Part shown: one piece after another, positions 7,294-15,579 of the stretch
How positions within the stretch are numbered: the first letter of the stretch is position 1
Layout: the number at the start of each line of letters is the position of its first letter
NCBI GenBank assembly: GCA_002342225.1
Contig: DDPO01000039.1
Span: 1 to 17,604, forward strand
From: Bdellovibrionaceae bacterium UBA2466
GTDB lineage: Bacteria > Bdellovibrionota > FAC87 > UBA2466
Length of the DNA stretch: 17,604 nt
Direction of reading: 5' to 3'
Notes under the pieces: model-generated
What the model was told of the DNA's origin: nothing
Database searches by the model: none
What the model saw: only the letters and a program-made list of their open reading frames with translations
Program-made: the position numbers and the translations under genes

Positions 7294-8714
7294 TCTACAA
7301 TCCGATATTTCTCGAACCGATTGTGGCGCAACTCACCCCACGCTTGACCAACTTCTCGGCTTTTCTCAATTTGTTCAGCAGCTTTGTAACCCATATCGAA
7401 GCACTGGTCAGAATTGTTGTAATTGAAATCACCCAACCGCCCTGCAAAGAGAATATTGCTCATTTCTCTTTCAAGCCCTCTGATTTTCTCCACTCGCTCC
7501 TGATAACCGATTCGGTAAACGGGATAGAAGTTTCTGAATCGCTTGGAGAAGTTTTTTACGACCTGTTCGCGTTTGAAGAGTTTTAATGGTTTTAACTGAT
7601 CCATTAAGAGCTCATTCAATTGTTGATCATCCATGGTCCACGTCGGATCCAAATCATCACAAGTAAAGTCGACCATAAGAGCCGTGTGCCCAAGAGGTGC
7701 GGTATAGGGGCTAAATTTGGTCATTTCGCTCAGTCTTCCAAAACGGAACTTAGCTTCCGGATAAAACACCCACATCGCCGGAAGAACTGGCTGAGACTTT
7801 AAGAGATAGTAGTACACAATCGTATGCCGGAAAGAAACAAACCGACAGGCCTGTCGAATGCTTGCAGGTAGACTTGGGATAAGATCTGCAATCGCCTGCA
7901 TCGGTATTGTATAAACGACATCATCACAGGAGAGATTTTGAAGATTGCCATCCTTGTCCTCAAAAGCCACACCTGAGATAGAGCCATTGGCTAGTTTTAA
8001 TTCTTTAACTTTAACTCCCAAGTGAAATTTTGCTCCATTGGCCTCGCTGTTTTCTTTGAGACGCTCTGGAATCATGCCGAAGCCATACTTGGGATAGTGA
8101 AACGTCGGTGCCGATATGGTTCTATCGATATTTTTTCTTGATAAAAGCTGTTTGATTACCGATACAAGCCCTGGAGATGAGATCCGCACTCGGGCTAATT
8201 GAGGGTCCAATTGCCTCGGATTTCCAAACATTTTGTAAGCCATGGGCTCAAAAATCTGGGAGTATAGTGATTTTCCAAATTTCTGAATGATGAAGTCTTC
8301 ATAACTCTCAGGGTTAACTTTATTCTTGAGTGTTTTAACTGCAGAAACCCCGAAACTTGCCAAAATTTCGGCACTCTTATGAGGTGGAAACTTGGTTAGC
8401 ATTTCAGAGATCTTTAAAGGGAAATCGAAATACTTTCCTTTAAGAAAAAGATTCTGAGATTTTTCTCTAGTCAAAAAATCATCGCCCATGATCTTACACA
8501 TTTCATCAAGAACTCCGTCGATGAGTGTGTAAAACTTATGAGGTCCGTAATCGAGAATGAACCCACTATCTTTGAAGCTACGACAAAGACCGCCTACTTC
8601 ACTCTCTTTTTCAAAAACGTGGACTTCGATATCAGGGTTCTGGCTCAAACGGTAAGCTGCAGAAAGTCCTGTAACCCCTGCCCCTAGAACAACGACTCGT
8701 TTTTTATGACTCAT
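7290..8714 (-). CDS. FAD-dependent oxidoreductase (UDP-galactopyranose mutase / protoporphyrinogen oxidase-like)
   Basis: A 474-residue flavoprotein. The dinucleotide motif VVVLGAGVTGLSAAY (7-21) is followed by FEKESEVGGLCRS (34-46) and DYGPHKF (55-61). The C-terminal FAD motif FAGRLGDFNY (423-432) runs into NNSDQCFDMGYKAAEQ. The GG-x-C/A-R-S and GPH-x-F motifs are shared by amine-oxidase-type flavoproteins, including glycan-cluster homologues of UDP-galactopyranose mutase. Its place last in an operon with a glycosyltransferase and a methyltransferase favours a sugar or lipid-glycan role over heme synthesis. The true substrate is unknown. The ATG shares ATGA with the methyltransferase stop. 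No signal peptide is visible. Confidence 0.88.
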   Translation of the reverse strand: MSHKKRVVVLGAGVTGLSAAYRLSQNPDIEVHVFEKESEVGGLCRSFKDSGFILDYGPHKFYTLIDGVLDEMCKIMGDDFLTREKSQNLFLKGKYFDFPLKISEMLTKFPPHKSAEILASFGVSAVKTLKNKVNPESYEDFIIQKFGKSLYSQIFEPMAYKMFGNPRQLDPQLARVRISSPGLVSVIKQLLSRKNIDRTISAPTFHYPKYGFGMIPERLKENSEANGAKFHLGVKVKELKLANGSISGVAFEDKDGNLQNLSCDDVVYTIPMQAIADLIPSLPASIRQACRFVSFRHTIVYYYLLKSQPVLPAMWVFYPEAKFRFGRLSEMTKFSPYTAPLGHTALMVDFTCDDLDPTWTMDDQQLNELLMDQLKPLKLFKREQVVKNFSKRFRNFYPVYRIGYQERVEKIRGLEREMSNILFAGRLGDFNYNNSDQCFDMGYKAAEQIEKSREVGQAWGELRHNRFEKYRIVD

Positions 8715-9691
8715 ACGCTTCGGACCTTTCGTGCGATTACTCTGGTTTGAGCTGCAAAGTATGGAATTAAGGTTTGATCGAGTGACAGTGATTTAAAGAG
8801 CTTGCCCATCATTTTAGCTGGTTTTGGCAGGTAAGCTTCCAAACGATAAGTGAGATAGCCCAATTGGAGCCACTGGAAATGGGGCTTACTTGAGACAACT
8901 TCAAACCCCGCAGTTTCAAGCATGGCCTTTATTGTTTTTGGAACAAAGTAATAGAGATGAACCGACAGTATGAACCAATAGTTACGTCCTGCCATTTTCG
9001 CCATCAAGTTACCAATATTGGGATAGTTGATGACGACAATCCCATCCTCTTTCAAGTAAGAGTTACAAGTTCTTAGAACCTCTTTTGGGTCAAATGTGTG
9101 CTCCAGTACATCCCACAAAGTAATGCAGTCTAGTTTTTCAGCGGGAGCTGGGACCGAATCCAAAGTTCCACAAGTGATATTCACACCGTAGTTCTTGTTG
9201 CCGTAATCAGAAAGATACTTTGATGGCTCAATACCATATGTTTTCCAGCCCCTCTCTTTTGCAACTTTCAGAAAAAAGCCAGCAGCAGCACCGATATCAA
9301 GAATCGATCCGCCCTTTTTAAATTCCTCCACAGCATCTAAGCAACGCTCGAAACTTTTGATTCGACCATCGGCTTGAGATACATAAGTAGGGTCTTCAGC
9401 TTCTGTATAACTTTTTAATATCAAATCTCTTCTTAAACGGGGAGAAGTGTAAATAAGTCCGCAGTCCACACACTCAACGAGCGTCTCTTTCGAAACAAAA
9501 TTTCCCGAAGCGCTGTAGGAGCTCAGAAGCTTTTCGGTATCTGGGTCGGTCGTGCCTTGATACTTCACTTTTCTGCTTTTACTTCCGCAGAGATTACAAG
9601 AAACCTCTTCCCAAAGCGATTTGGAATCGGTTGCAGATGAATAATCTAGGGAGACTACATTGTTTGTAGCGCGGGCAGCCTGGGCTTGCAT
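8711..9691 (-). CDS. Class I SAM-dependent methyltransferase with N-terminal zinc-ribbon cysteines
   Basis: The 326 residues start with two CxxC pairs, C32/C35 (CNLC) and C74/C77 (CVDC), a likely zinc-binding head. The SAM fold follows: motif I LDIGAAAGFFLKVA (131-144), the acidic ribose-binding GIEPS (153-157) and WDVLEHTFDP (193-202). This Zn-ribbon plus Methyltransf_23 layout is common in polysaccharide and glycolipid gene clusters, where the target is a sugar or polyprenyl-linked intermediate. The ATG is supported by GGAGG seven bases upstream, inside the end of the glycosyltransferase gene. The real overlap with that gene is therefore 37 bases. It overlaps the downstream oxidoreductase by ATGA. 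Confidence 0.9.
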   Translation of the reverse strand: MQAQAARATNNVVSLDYSSATDSKSLWEEVSCNLCGSKSRKVKYQGTTDPDTEKLLSSYSASGNFVSKETLVECVDCGLIYTSPRLRRDLILKSYTEAEDPTYVSQADGRIKSFERCLDAVEEFKKGGSILDIGAAAGFFLKVAKERGWKTYGIEPSKYLSDYGNKNYGVNITCGTLDSVPAPAEKLDCITLWDVLEHTFDPKEVLRTCNSYLKEDGIVVINYPNIGNLMAKMAGRNYWFILSVHLYYFVPKTIKAMLETAGFEVVSSKPHFQWLQLGYLTYRLEAYLPKPAKMMGKLFKSLSLDQTLIPYFAAQTRVIARKVRSV

Positions 9692-10674
9692 TCTGGTTCC
9701 TCCGAGTTCACTAGGGTTTGATGTTTAAAAAGCGGTTCTCGACTTCTGTACTGTCGACGATACAAAACTTGAAGCTCTGAAAATTTCACATTAAGAGTAT
9801 TTAAAATAAGTCCAGTTGTTAAAAGCCCTACAGCAGCGACGGCGACTAGCATCTGGCAGAAGATATTGTTTGGGAATATCGACTCCATAGCGACAGCACC
9901 GGAAATAGCTAAAACTAAAGAGACCAGTGAGAAAAAGAGAAGGGGCCTCAGATCTCGCATCAGCCATACGATAGTTAATAATACTTTGTAACCATCTGAG
10001 AAAGTTTTCAGTTTGCTATGACTATTCTCGGGCCGTTCACCATATCGCAACGGAATTTCTACGACTTGAAATTCATTCATGAGTGAATAAACGGTGAGCT
10101 CGGTCTCAACTTCAAACCCTTTTCTTAAAAGCGGAATGTTTTTAACAAAATAATGGCTCATCACCCGATACCCAGAACAGATATCGGTAAAAGAACTATT
10201 AAAAATGGTGTTAATCATTCGGATGATAAGTTGATTACCAAACTGATGAAATTTCCGATAAGCGCCAGATGAATCAGCCACTCGACTTCCCACAGCCATT
10301 TCTGCTTCGCCATAAACCACTGGAGCCAAAAGTTTCCATACCCCTTTAGGATCATAAGTCGCATCAGAATCGACCATGATATAAATATCGGCCTCTACGG
10401 CTTCAAACATTCTTCGAACAACATTTCCTTTTCCTCGTCGGGGAACTACAACTACTTCTGCCCCTTCCGCATACGCTATGGCTCGGCTTCGATCCGTTGA
10501 GCCATTGTCGAAAACATAAATGTCTAAATGAGGAATTTCTGATCGAAAATCTCGAATCACTTTCGCAAGAGTTAGTTCTTCGTTGAGACACGGCAGGAGT
10601 AATGCGATCTTAAGATGCGCAACATCAGCAAGAGTCACTTTCTCCGGAATTTTTTTAAAATTCTCTCTTTGCAT
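9655..10674 (-). CDS. Family 2 glycosyltransferase with two C-terminal membrane helices (DPM1/GtrB-like)
   Basis: About 339 residues from the ATG at 10674. A GTG at 10686 would add four residues, and neither start has a Shine-Dalgarno sequence. The GT-A core begins near residue 22 with KIALLLPCLNEE. VFDNGSTDRS (54-63) binds the nucleotide, DSD (102-104) in IMVDSDATYDP is the metal-binding DxD, and FTDICSGYRV (162-171) precedes the acceptor region. Two helices near 244-264 and 273-295 anchor the catalytic domain on the cytoplasmic side of the inner membrane. This suits transfer of a sugar to a polyprenyl phosphate, as in dolichol/undecaprenyl-phosphate hexose synthases. The sugar is unknown. 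It is first of the three-gene minus-strand operon and diverges from the EVE gene 28 bases away. Confidence 0.9.
   Translation of the reverse strand: MQRENFKKIPEKVTLADVAHLKIALLLPCLNEELTLAKVIRDFRSEIPHLDIYVFDNGSTDRSRAIAYAEGAEVVVVPRRGKGNVVRRMFEAVEADIYIMVDSDATYDPKGVWKLLAPVVYGEAEMAVGSRVADSSGAYRKFHQFGNQLIIRMINTIFNSSFTDICSGYRVMSHYFVKNIPLLRKGFEVETELTVYSLMNEFQVVEIPLRYGERPENSHSKLKTFSDGYKVLLTIVWLMRDLRPLLFFSLVSLVLAISGAVAMESIFPNNIFCQMLVAVAAVGLLTTGLILNTLNVKFSELQVLYRRQYRSREPLFKHQTLVNSEEPECKPRLPALQTM
9699..9703 (-). promoter_or_regulatory. Ribosome binding site of the methyltransferase gene
   Basis: Minus-strand GGAGG lies seven bases before the ATG at 9691 and inside the glycosyltransferase coding sequence. 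It confirms the long overlap of the two genes. Confidence 0.7.
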
Positions 10675-10696
10675 TAAAGTTTTCACGTGTTATTCG
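10668..10696 (+). promoter_or_regulatory. Possible promoter of the EVE-domain gene
   Basis: TTTGCA (10668-10673, four of six) and TATTCG (10691-10696, three of six) have a 17-base spacer, with TG at 10688-10689 extending the -10. The -10 ends six bases before the ATG, so the RNA would begin at or near the start codon. The match is weak, but the TGnTA form and spacing recur upstream of other genes here. Confidence 0.3.
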
Positions 10697-10702
10697 AAAT
10701 TG

Positions 10703-11203
10703 ATGTCGCCCAAAGAATCCAAAAAATTTTGGTTAATGAAAACAGAACCCGATGTTTTCTCCTTCGAAGACCTCGTCAACGCGCCCAATCGCACGACCCA
10801 TTGGGAAGGGGTGAGAAACTATCAAGCCCGAAATTTTATGCGTGATTCATTTAAAAAAGGTGACCAGGTACTAATATACCATAGTAACGTTGATGAGCCA
10901 GCAGTGTTCGGCGTTGCCACGGTGGTTCGTGAAGGCTATCCCGACCACTTCGCGTTAGACCCCAAAAGCAAATATTTTGATTCCGACGCCAAGAAAAAAG
11001 GGGAATCTCCTTGGATCATGGTGGACGTACAAGCAACTCATCGCTTCAAAACTCCGGTCACTCGCAATCAACTTAAAAATATCGCCAAAGCCAAAACCAT
11101 GATGGTTTTGCAACGAGGCGCAAGGCTCTCAGTTCAACCCGTTTCTGAAGAGCATTTTAATTTGATTTTAGAGCTGGGGTCACCATCTAAAATTACCAAA
11201 TAA
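10703..11203 (+). CDS. EVE domain-containing protein (UPF0310/thymocyte nuclear protein 1-like)
   Basis: The 166 residues from ATG 10703 form a single EVE domain, a PUA-like fold. Visible marks are FWLMKTEPDVFSFEDL (9-24), HWEGVRNYQARNFMRD (33-48), GDQVLIYHSN (53-62), the GVATVVREGYPD turn (70-81) and RLSVQPVSEE (141-150). The frame stays open upstream to 10583, but that part reads antisense to the glycosyltransferase and shows no family similarity, so the first Met of the domain is chosen. EVE domains in other systems bind modified bases such as 5-methylcytosine. The role of this small stand-alone form in bacteria is not settled. There is no Shine-Dalgarno. It is followed on the same strand by two RNA methyltransferase genes. 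Confidence 0.92.
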   Translation: MSPKESKKFWLMKTEPDVFSFEDLVNAPNRTTHWEGVRNYQARNFMRDSFKKGDQVLIYHSNVDEPAVFGVATVVREGYPDHFALDPKSKYFDSDAKKKGESPWIMVDVQATHRFKTPVTRNQLKNIAKAKTMMVLQRGARLSVQPVSEEHFNLILELGSPSKITK

Positions 11204-11260
11204 TTTCAATTATTTAAAATACCATCACCCAAAACTTTCTTTATTTCCGGTGCCCATTTG

Positions 11261-11269
11261 TGCTATGAC
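11261..11269 (+). promoter_or_regulatory. Extended -10 element for the m5U methyltransferase gene
   Basis: TGC-TATGAC is TGn plus four of six of TATAAT. The -35 area (TTATTT, 11241-11246, 17-base spacer) is poor. It ends five bases before ATG 11275, so the expected RNA start falls on the start codon itself. No Shine-Dalgarno is present. An AT-only inverted repeat (AAATAATT/AATTATTT, 11198-11215) separates it from the EVE gene. Confidence 0.4.
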
Positions 11270-11274
11270 GCCCC

Positions 11275-12552
11275 ATGCCTTTTTCTCCAGAAAAACCCAT
11301 TGTTAGCCCTGAACGGCTAGGCCCCAAAGGGGATGGCATCTGTCGCGACCGAAGAGGCACCATCTACGTAGAACGATCGGCTCCACTCGACCAATTGAAG
11401 ATCAAAGTGTTTAAAGATTCAGCTGGAGTAAAACGCGGTGAGATTTTAGAGATTGTTAAAGCATCTCCACATCGACAGAATCCCCCTTGCCCCCACTACC
11501 ATCAATGCGGAAATTGTACACTTTTGCATCTTAAGACCGATTACTACCGAAAATGGAAAACAGAAACTGTGCAAGAGGCTTTTTTAAAACTGGGGATTAA
11601 ACCTCAAACTTGGTTAGAGCCTATTTTTCTTGGGGGTCACAATCGAAGAAGAGCGACTTTCTCTGTTCTAAAAAAACGGGGGAAAGTAAAAATGGGTTAC
11701 TACAAACGTCGCTCGAAGGAACTCACCGAGATCGAATCTTGTGAAATAGCAGCTCCTGTAATGCTCGAATTCAAAAAGCAGATTAAACCCTTCTTAAGTT
11801 TTCTCACCCAAGAGGGAGAGCCCCTCGATCTTTTTGCTCAATGGGTCGACGGGAAAATGGATCTTGTGATCACAGGTCCCTTAGGAAAACATGGCAAACC
11901 GAATAGAGCTTTTGTTGAAACGCTCAAAGACGCTCTTGAAGTGTCTCAAGTCTCAAGGGTCAGTTGGAAAAGTGAATCAAAAATTCAAGTCTTGATCCAA
12001 AAAGAGCCCATCGAAACAAAGTTTGGAAGTATCTCTGTAGAATTACCACCCGGTGCTTTTCTTCAACCAACACTCGAAGGAGAAAAAGCGCTTGTATCGG
12101 CCGTTATGAAAGCCTTGCCCACAGCGGGAAAGTTTGCCGACCTCTTTTCCGGTTGCGGGACCTTCACAGGTCCTATGCTTGAAAGAGGCTCTGTCGAAGC
12201 TTTTGAAGTTTACGAGCCAGCAGTTGCAAGTTTGAGCCGAGCCGCAAGAGAAAATAACTTAGGAGTCTACAAAAGAGATCTCTTTAAAAATCCACTCCGA
12301 CATCAAGATCTCTCCAAATTTGATGCTATCGTGTTTGACCCGCCCAGAGCTGGTTGTCCTGAACAGGCGCATGAATTAGCACTTTCAAAATGTCCAACAT
12401 TAATTGGTGTCTCCTGTAATCCAGCAACATTCGCTCGGGACAGTAAAATTATTCTTAAAGGGGGATACAAACTAAAATCCCTTCAAGTCGTCGATCAATT
12501 TTTGGGCTCACACCACGTAGAGATCGTGGGTGTGTTTAAGAAAACAAAATGA
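11275..12552 (+). CDS. RlmD/RumA-type RNA (uracil-5-)-methyltransferase
   Basis: Adds a methyl group to C5 of a uridine in RNA. The best match is RlmD (23S rRNA m5U1939 in E. coli), but RlmCD- and TrmA-like specificities cannot be excluded. The 425 residues compare with about 433 for E. coli RlmD. A TRAM-like RNA-binding domain (about 5-65) precedes the [4Fe-4S] cysteines C72, C78, C81 (CPHYHQCGNC) and C156. FLQ (262-264), SAM motif DLFSGCGTF (289-297) and FDPPRAG (354-360) follow. The nucleophile is C381 in VSCNPATFARD, and E416 in HHVEIVGVF is the base. It is immediately upstream of rlmKL, whose ribosome site overlaps its stop codon. Confidence 0.92.
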   Translation: MPFSPEKPIVSPERLGPKGDGICRDRRGTIYVERSAPLDQLKIKVFKDSAGVKRGEILEIVKASPHRQNPPCPHYHQCGNCTLLHLKTDYYRKWKTETVQEAFLKLGIKPQTWLEPIFLGGHNRRRATFSVLKKRGKVKMGYYKRRSKELTEIESCEIAAPVMLEFKKQIKPFLSFLTQEGEPLDLFAQWVDGKMDLVITGPLGKHGKPNRAFVETLKDALEVSQVSRVSWKSESKIQVLIQKEPIETKFGSISVELPPGAFLQPTLEGEKALVSAVMKALPTAGKFADLFSGCGTFTGPMLERGSVEAFEVYEPAVASLSRAARENNLGVYKRDLFKNPLRHQDLSKFDAIVFDPPRAGCPEQAHELALSKCPTLIGVSCNPATFARDSKIILKGGYKLKSLQVVDQFLGSHHVEIVGVFKKTK

Positions 12553-12554
12553 GG
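12551..12554 (+). promoter_or_regulatory. Ribosome binding site of rlmKL
   Basis: GAGG lies five bases before ATG 12560 and overlaps the TGA stop of the preceding gene (12550-12552). It favours ATG 12560 over an in-frame GTG at 12530 and suggests translational coupling. Confidence 0.6.
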
Positions 12555-12559
12555 CTTTA

Positions 12560-14665
12560 ATGTTTCCTATTCATGTCAGAACAGCTTTGGGTCTTGAAGA
12601 GGAGCTCGCTAAAGAGCTAGTCGCTCTAGGAATGCAAAATGTAAAGATACGAAATCGACTAGTCACATGTCTTGGAGACAAAAGGCTCCTTTACAAAGCT
12701 AATCTTTGGTGTCGAACGGCGATTCGAGTTTTACTTCCGATCGCAAACTTCCCAGCCAATGAGGAAAACCGATTCTACGAAGCTGTAAAAAATATAGATT
12801 GGACACCTTGGTTATCTCCAACGGGCTCGCTCTCCATCGATGCACACGTTCACTCATCATTCACAACTCACTCGCTTTTTCTAGCTCAACTCACCAAAGA
12901 CGCTATCGTCGATCAATTTCGAGAAAAAACGGGAGAACGTCCTTCAGTTGATTTAGAAAAGCCTGATTTAAGAATCGCAGTGAATCTTTTTCGAAACACT
13001 GCAGAAATTGCAGTCGATTCCTCCGGAGAATCCCTGCACAAACGAGGTTATCGTAGACAATCAGGAGAAGCTCCTCTCAATGAAACACTCGCCGCTGGAA
13101 TCATCCACTTAAGTGGCTGGGATGGAAACTCTCCCTTTTTAGACCCTATGACAGGCTCTGGGACTTTCGCCATTGAAGCGGGACTTAAAGCCAAAAATAT
13201 AGCACCCGGTTTGTTAAGAGAACGGTTTGGGTTTCAAAGTTGGAAAGATTACGATGCCGATCTTTTTGAAAGTCTTGTACAAGAAGCCAAAGACTCTATT
13301 CGAAACGAAGTTTCAACCCAAATCATCGCTCTCGATATCGATCCCAAAATGGTTGCTATTGCCAAGCAAAATATCGAGCGCGCCGGTTTAAAAGATTTTG
13401 TTTCGGTCGAAGCCAAAGATTTTTTTGGGCTAGATGCCCCGCCCGCTTCGTATGGTACTCTTGTCATGAATCCCCCCTACAATGAACGCCTTCCCATCGA
13501 AGACATGGCCCGATTTTGCGAGCACTTAGGTAAATCTCTCCAAGAAAAATATTCTGGATGGAAAACTGCCATTCTTTTACCCGATACAGAAGCCGCAAGA
13601 GAGATACGACTTAGAGCACATCGCAAAACACCCCTTCTGAACGGAGCTATTGAGTGCCAGTTGTGGGAATTCGATCTAAGAAACTTACAATTAACTGAAT
13701 CTCCCGAGACGGGCTCATTTGAGATTCCTGAATCATGGATTTCCAAGATCGAATCTTTCACAAATCGCTTAAGAAAAAACTTTAAACACTATTCAAAATG
13801 GGCGCAGAGAGAAAGACTCACATGTTGGCGCCTCTATGACCGAGATATTCCTGAGTTTCCTTTCATTGTAGACATTCTAGGGCGAAATATTCACTTCGCT
13901 GAAGTTCCTAGAAATCATGATCGCTCGCCCTTGGAACAGCAGAAATACTTAGAGCTCATGAAAAAAGCGGCTTCGGAAGTGACACAGATTCCCATTGAAA
14001 GAGTAGTTCTCAAAACTCGGAAAGCTCAGAAGCTTCCTAAACGAGAAAACAGCTCTGCAATCGAAGTGAAAGAGGAAAATCGAAAGTATTGGGTTAACTT
14101 AAGAGACTATGTCGACTACGGGCTTAATCTCGAGTACCGCGAAGTAAGAAACTGGATTCAACAAGAGACAGAGGGCAAAGAGTTTCTCAACTTGTATGCA
14201 TATACTGGAACTGCCACTGTAAGTGCTGCTATGGGCGGAGCAACGGCTACTGCGAGTGTTGATGCCTCCAGCACCTATCTTGATTGGGCGAAGAGAAATT
14301 TAGATCTGAATGGGCTTCGTAGCCCTCAAAACATGTTTTACCGGTCGGATGTTTTAGAATTTCTCGCTCAATCCAAGAGAGTTTTTGATGTCTGCTGGGT
14401 AGATCCCCCTATCCACTCTATTAATCGCACGACCGCAAAAGAATTTAGCGTTCAGGAAGATCAGATAGCGCTTTTAAGACTTGTTGTCGACCGAATGCGC
14501 CCAGGCGGAAAGATACTCTTCACGACCAATTTTCAGGAATTTCAACTACAGGAGTGGGCTTTGAAAGAGATTCACCCTGTGAAAATCACCGATATGACTT
14601 TTAAATTGACTCCAGCCGACTTTGAAAAATCCAAACCATTTCATGCTTGGCTTATTGAGACCTAA
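12560..14665 (+). CDS. rlmL: Bifunctional 23S rRNA methyltransferase RlmKL (m2G2445 and m7G2069)
   Basis: The 701 residues from ATG 12560 match E. coli RlmKL (702). Order: THUMP RNA-binding region (about 45-155), then the RlmL catalytic domain with KRGYRRQSGEAPLNETLAAG (161-180), LDPMTGSGTFAIEAG (194-208), ALDIDPKMVAIAKQNI (257-272) and MNPPYNERL (303-311). The RlmK half follows with NLRDYVDYGLNLEYRE (513-528), NLYAYTGTATVSAAMGGA (544-561), SVDASSTYLDWAKRNLDLNG (566-585) and VDPPIHS (614-620). In E. coli the RlmK motifs read FLDHR and DPPTFSNSK; here they are NLEYR and DPPIHSINR, so this half is divergent but shows no truncation. It acts on the large ribosomal subunit during assembly. Its stop is five bases from the convergent lipoprotein stop. 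Confidence 0.95.
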   Translation: MFPIHVRTALGLEEELAKELVALGMQNVKIRNRLVTCLGDKRLLYKANLWCRTAIRVLLPIANFPANEENRFYEAVKNIDWTPWLSPTGSLSIDAHVHSSFTTHSLFLAQLTKDAIVDQFREKTGERPSVDLEKPDLRIAVNLFRNTAEIAVDSSGESLHKRGYRRQSGEAPLNETLAAGIIHLSGWDGNSPFLDPMTGSGTFAIEAGLKAKNIAPGLLRERFGFQSWKDYDADLFESLVQEAKDSIRNEVSTQIIALDIDPKMVAIAKQNIERAGLKDFVSVEAKDFFGLDAPPASYGTLVMNPPYNERLPIEDMARFCEHLGKSLQEKYSGWKTAILLPDTEAAREIRLRAHRKTPLLNGAIECQLWEFDLRNLQLTESPETGSFEIPESWISKIESFTNRLRKNFKHYSKWAQRERLTCWRLYDRDIPEFPFIVDILGRNIHFAEVPRNHDRSPLEQQKYLELMKKAASEVTQIPIERVVLKTRKAQKLPKRENSSAIEVKEENRKYWVNLRDYVDYGLNLEYREVRNWIQQETEGKEFLNLYAYTGTATVSAAMGGATATASVDASSTYLDWAKRNLDLNGLRSPQNMFYRSDVLEFLAQSKRVFDVCWVDPPIHSINRTTAKEFSVQEDQIALLRLVVDRMRPGGKILFTTNFQEFQLQEWALKEIHPVKITDMTFKLTPADFEKSKPFHAWLIET

Positions 14666-14670
14666 AACAA

Positions 14671-15573
14671 TTACTCTTTTGTAAAAACTGTGAGCTTCAC
14701 TTTTTGCTTTTCGACTTCGAGCCATTCCGCATAGGGTCTTTTTGGGAAAACTGCAGTTTGAATTTCAAAACTGTCTTTTTGCCATGGAGTGGGTTTTAGA
14801 TATCTCACGACAAGCCACATTTCCCCCTGATCAATCACTTGATCGGAAACTTGGCCGGCCTGCAGGGGAGATAAAATCTCCTCAATCCACCTCTTACCTT
14901 CTAGCATTTTCTTCTCTTCTTGCTCTTTTTTAAATTTCGGATCCTCATGAACAGGAATCGGAGGAGCATCGGCTAGCAACGTTTCTTTGATCTTGGTCCC
15001 CTTTTTAGCCGGAGTCTTGTGAAGCTCTAACCCTTTTTTAAGAGATACTTTAAAAAATGAAACAGGTATATTTTCTTGTGTAGCAATCGAATCAAATTGA
15101 GCCCCCATGCCGGTCACTTTCGTTCGAAAGCTCTCTGCTTTGGCATAAGTGTCAGTGTGTAGAGAGGGTGTCTTTAGGTAAAAATCATAGTAAATGGTGC
15201 GCTCAACTAACGTTGGAATAACATAAGCAACTTCGTAAGCTTTGGAATCTTCACCACCACAGGCGGCTTTTATAGCTGCAAGTTTTTCAGGGGTTAAAGT
15301 GGTGGAGTTGATTCGTTCTTTTTCATTTTTGATGTTTTCAGGAGTGATCTCAACTCCATGATTTTTTAAAATCTGTACATATTTATAGGCTTGAATAAGT
15401 TGGTCACGCCCCAATTTTCGTTTATCTTCAGGGAAGCTCGCGGTGATCACGGAGTCTCTACAATCCACCGCACTTTTTTTAATGATAAAATCACCGACTT
15501 GAATAGCTTTGGGGTCAAACCAGCAACCCATGAGCCCCAAAACTAAAGTCAACGGCAAGAGCCTGAATATCAT
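14671..15573 (-). CDS. Lipoprotein resembling SurA/parvulin-type periplasmic foldases
   Basis: From ATG 15573 the protein is 300 residues. The signal peptide ends in the lipobox LMGC, with Cys17 as the lipidation site. A TTG 36 bases upstream is in frame but lacks a ribosome site, whereas ATG 15573 has GGGGGTG six bases before it. The N-terminal half (about 20-150) reads like a SurA-N-type helical chaperone domain. DSIATQENIPVSF (161-173) and SPLQAGQVSDQVIDQGEMW (235-253) followed by LVVRYL recall parvulin (PPIC) strands, but the GGDLG core motif is absent and a basic spacer (180-228) interrupts the fold. A chaperone without isomerase activity is plausible. A divergent orphan gene lies upstream. 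Function is inferred from weak similarity. Confidence 0.8.
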   Translation of the reverse strand: MIFRLLPLTLVLGLMGCWFDPKAIQVGDFIIKKSAVDCRDSVITASFPEDKRKLGRDQLIQAYKYVQILKNHGVEITPENIKNEKERINSTTLTPEKLAAIKAACGGEDSKAYEVAYVIPTLVERTIYYDFYLKTPSLHTDTYAKAESFRTKVTGMGAQFDSIATQENIPVSFFKVSLKKGLELHKTPAKKGTKIKETLLADAPPIPVHEDPKFKKEQEEKKMLEGKRWIEEILSPLQAGQVSDQVIDQGEMWLVVRYLKPTPWQKDSFEIQTAVFPKRPYAEWLEVEKQKVKLTVFTKE

Positions 15574-15579
15574 TTTTTT

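Noticed and set aside
10583..10702. N-terminal extension of the EVE-domain frame by 40 residues
   Set aside because: It lies antisense to the glycosyltransferase 5' end and has no resemblance to the family; the domain starts cleanly at ATG 10703.
10719..10732. Palindrome CCAAAAAATTTTGG within the EVE gene
   Set aside because: It arises from K-K-F-W codons; A/T-rich and easily produced by chance.
12530..12559. GTG start ten codons upstream for RlmKL
   Set aside because: It lies inside the previous gene without a ribosome site, while ATG 12560 has GAGG and gives the standard protein length.
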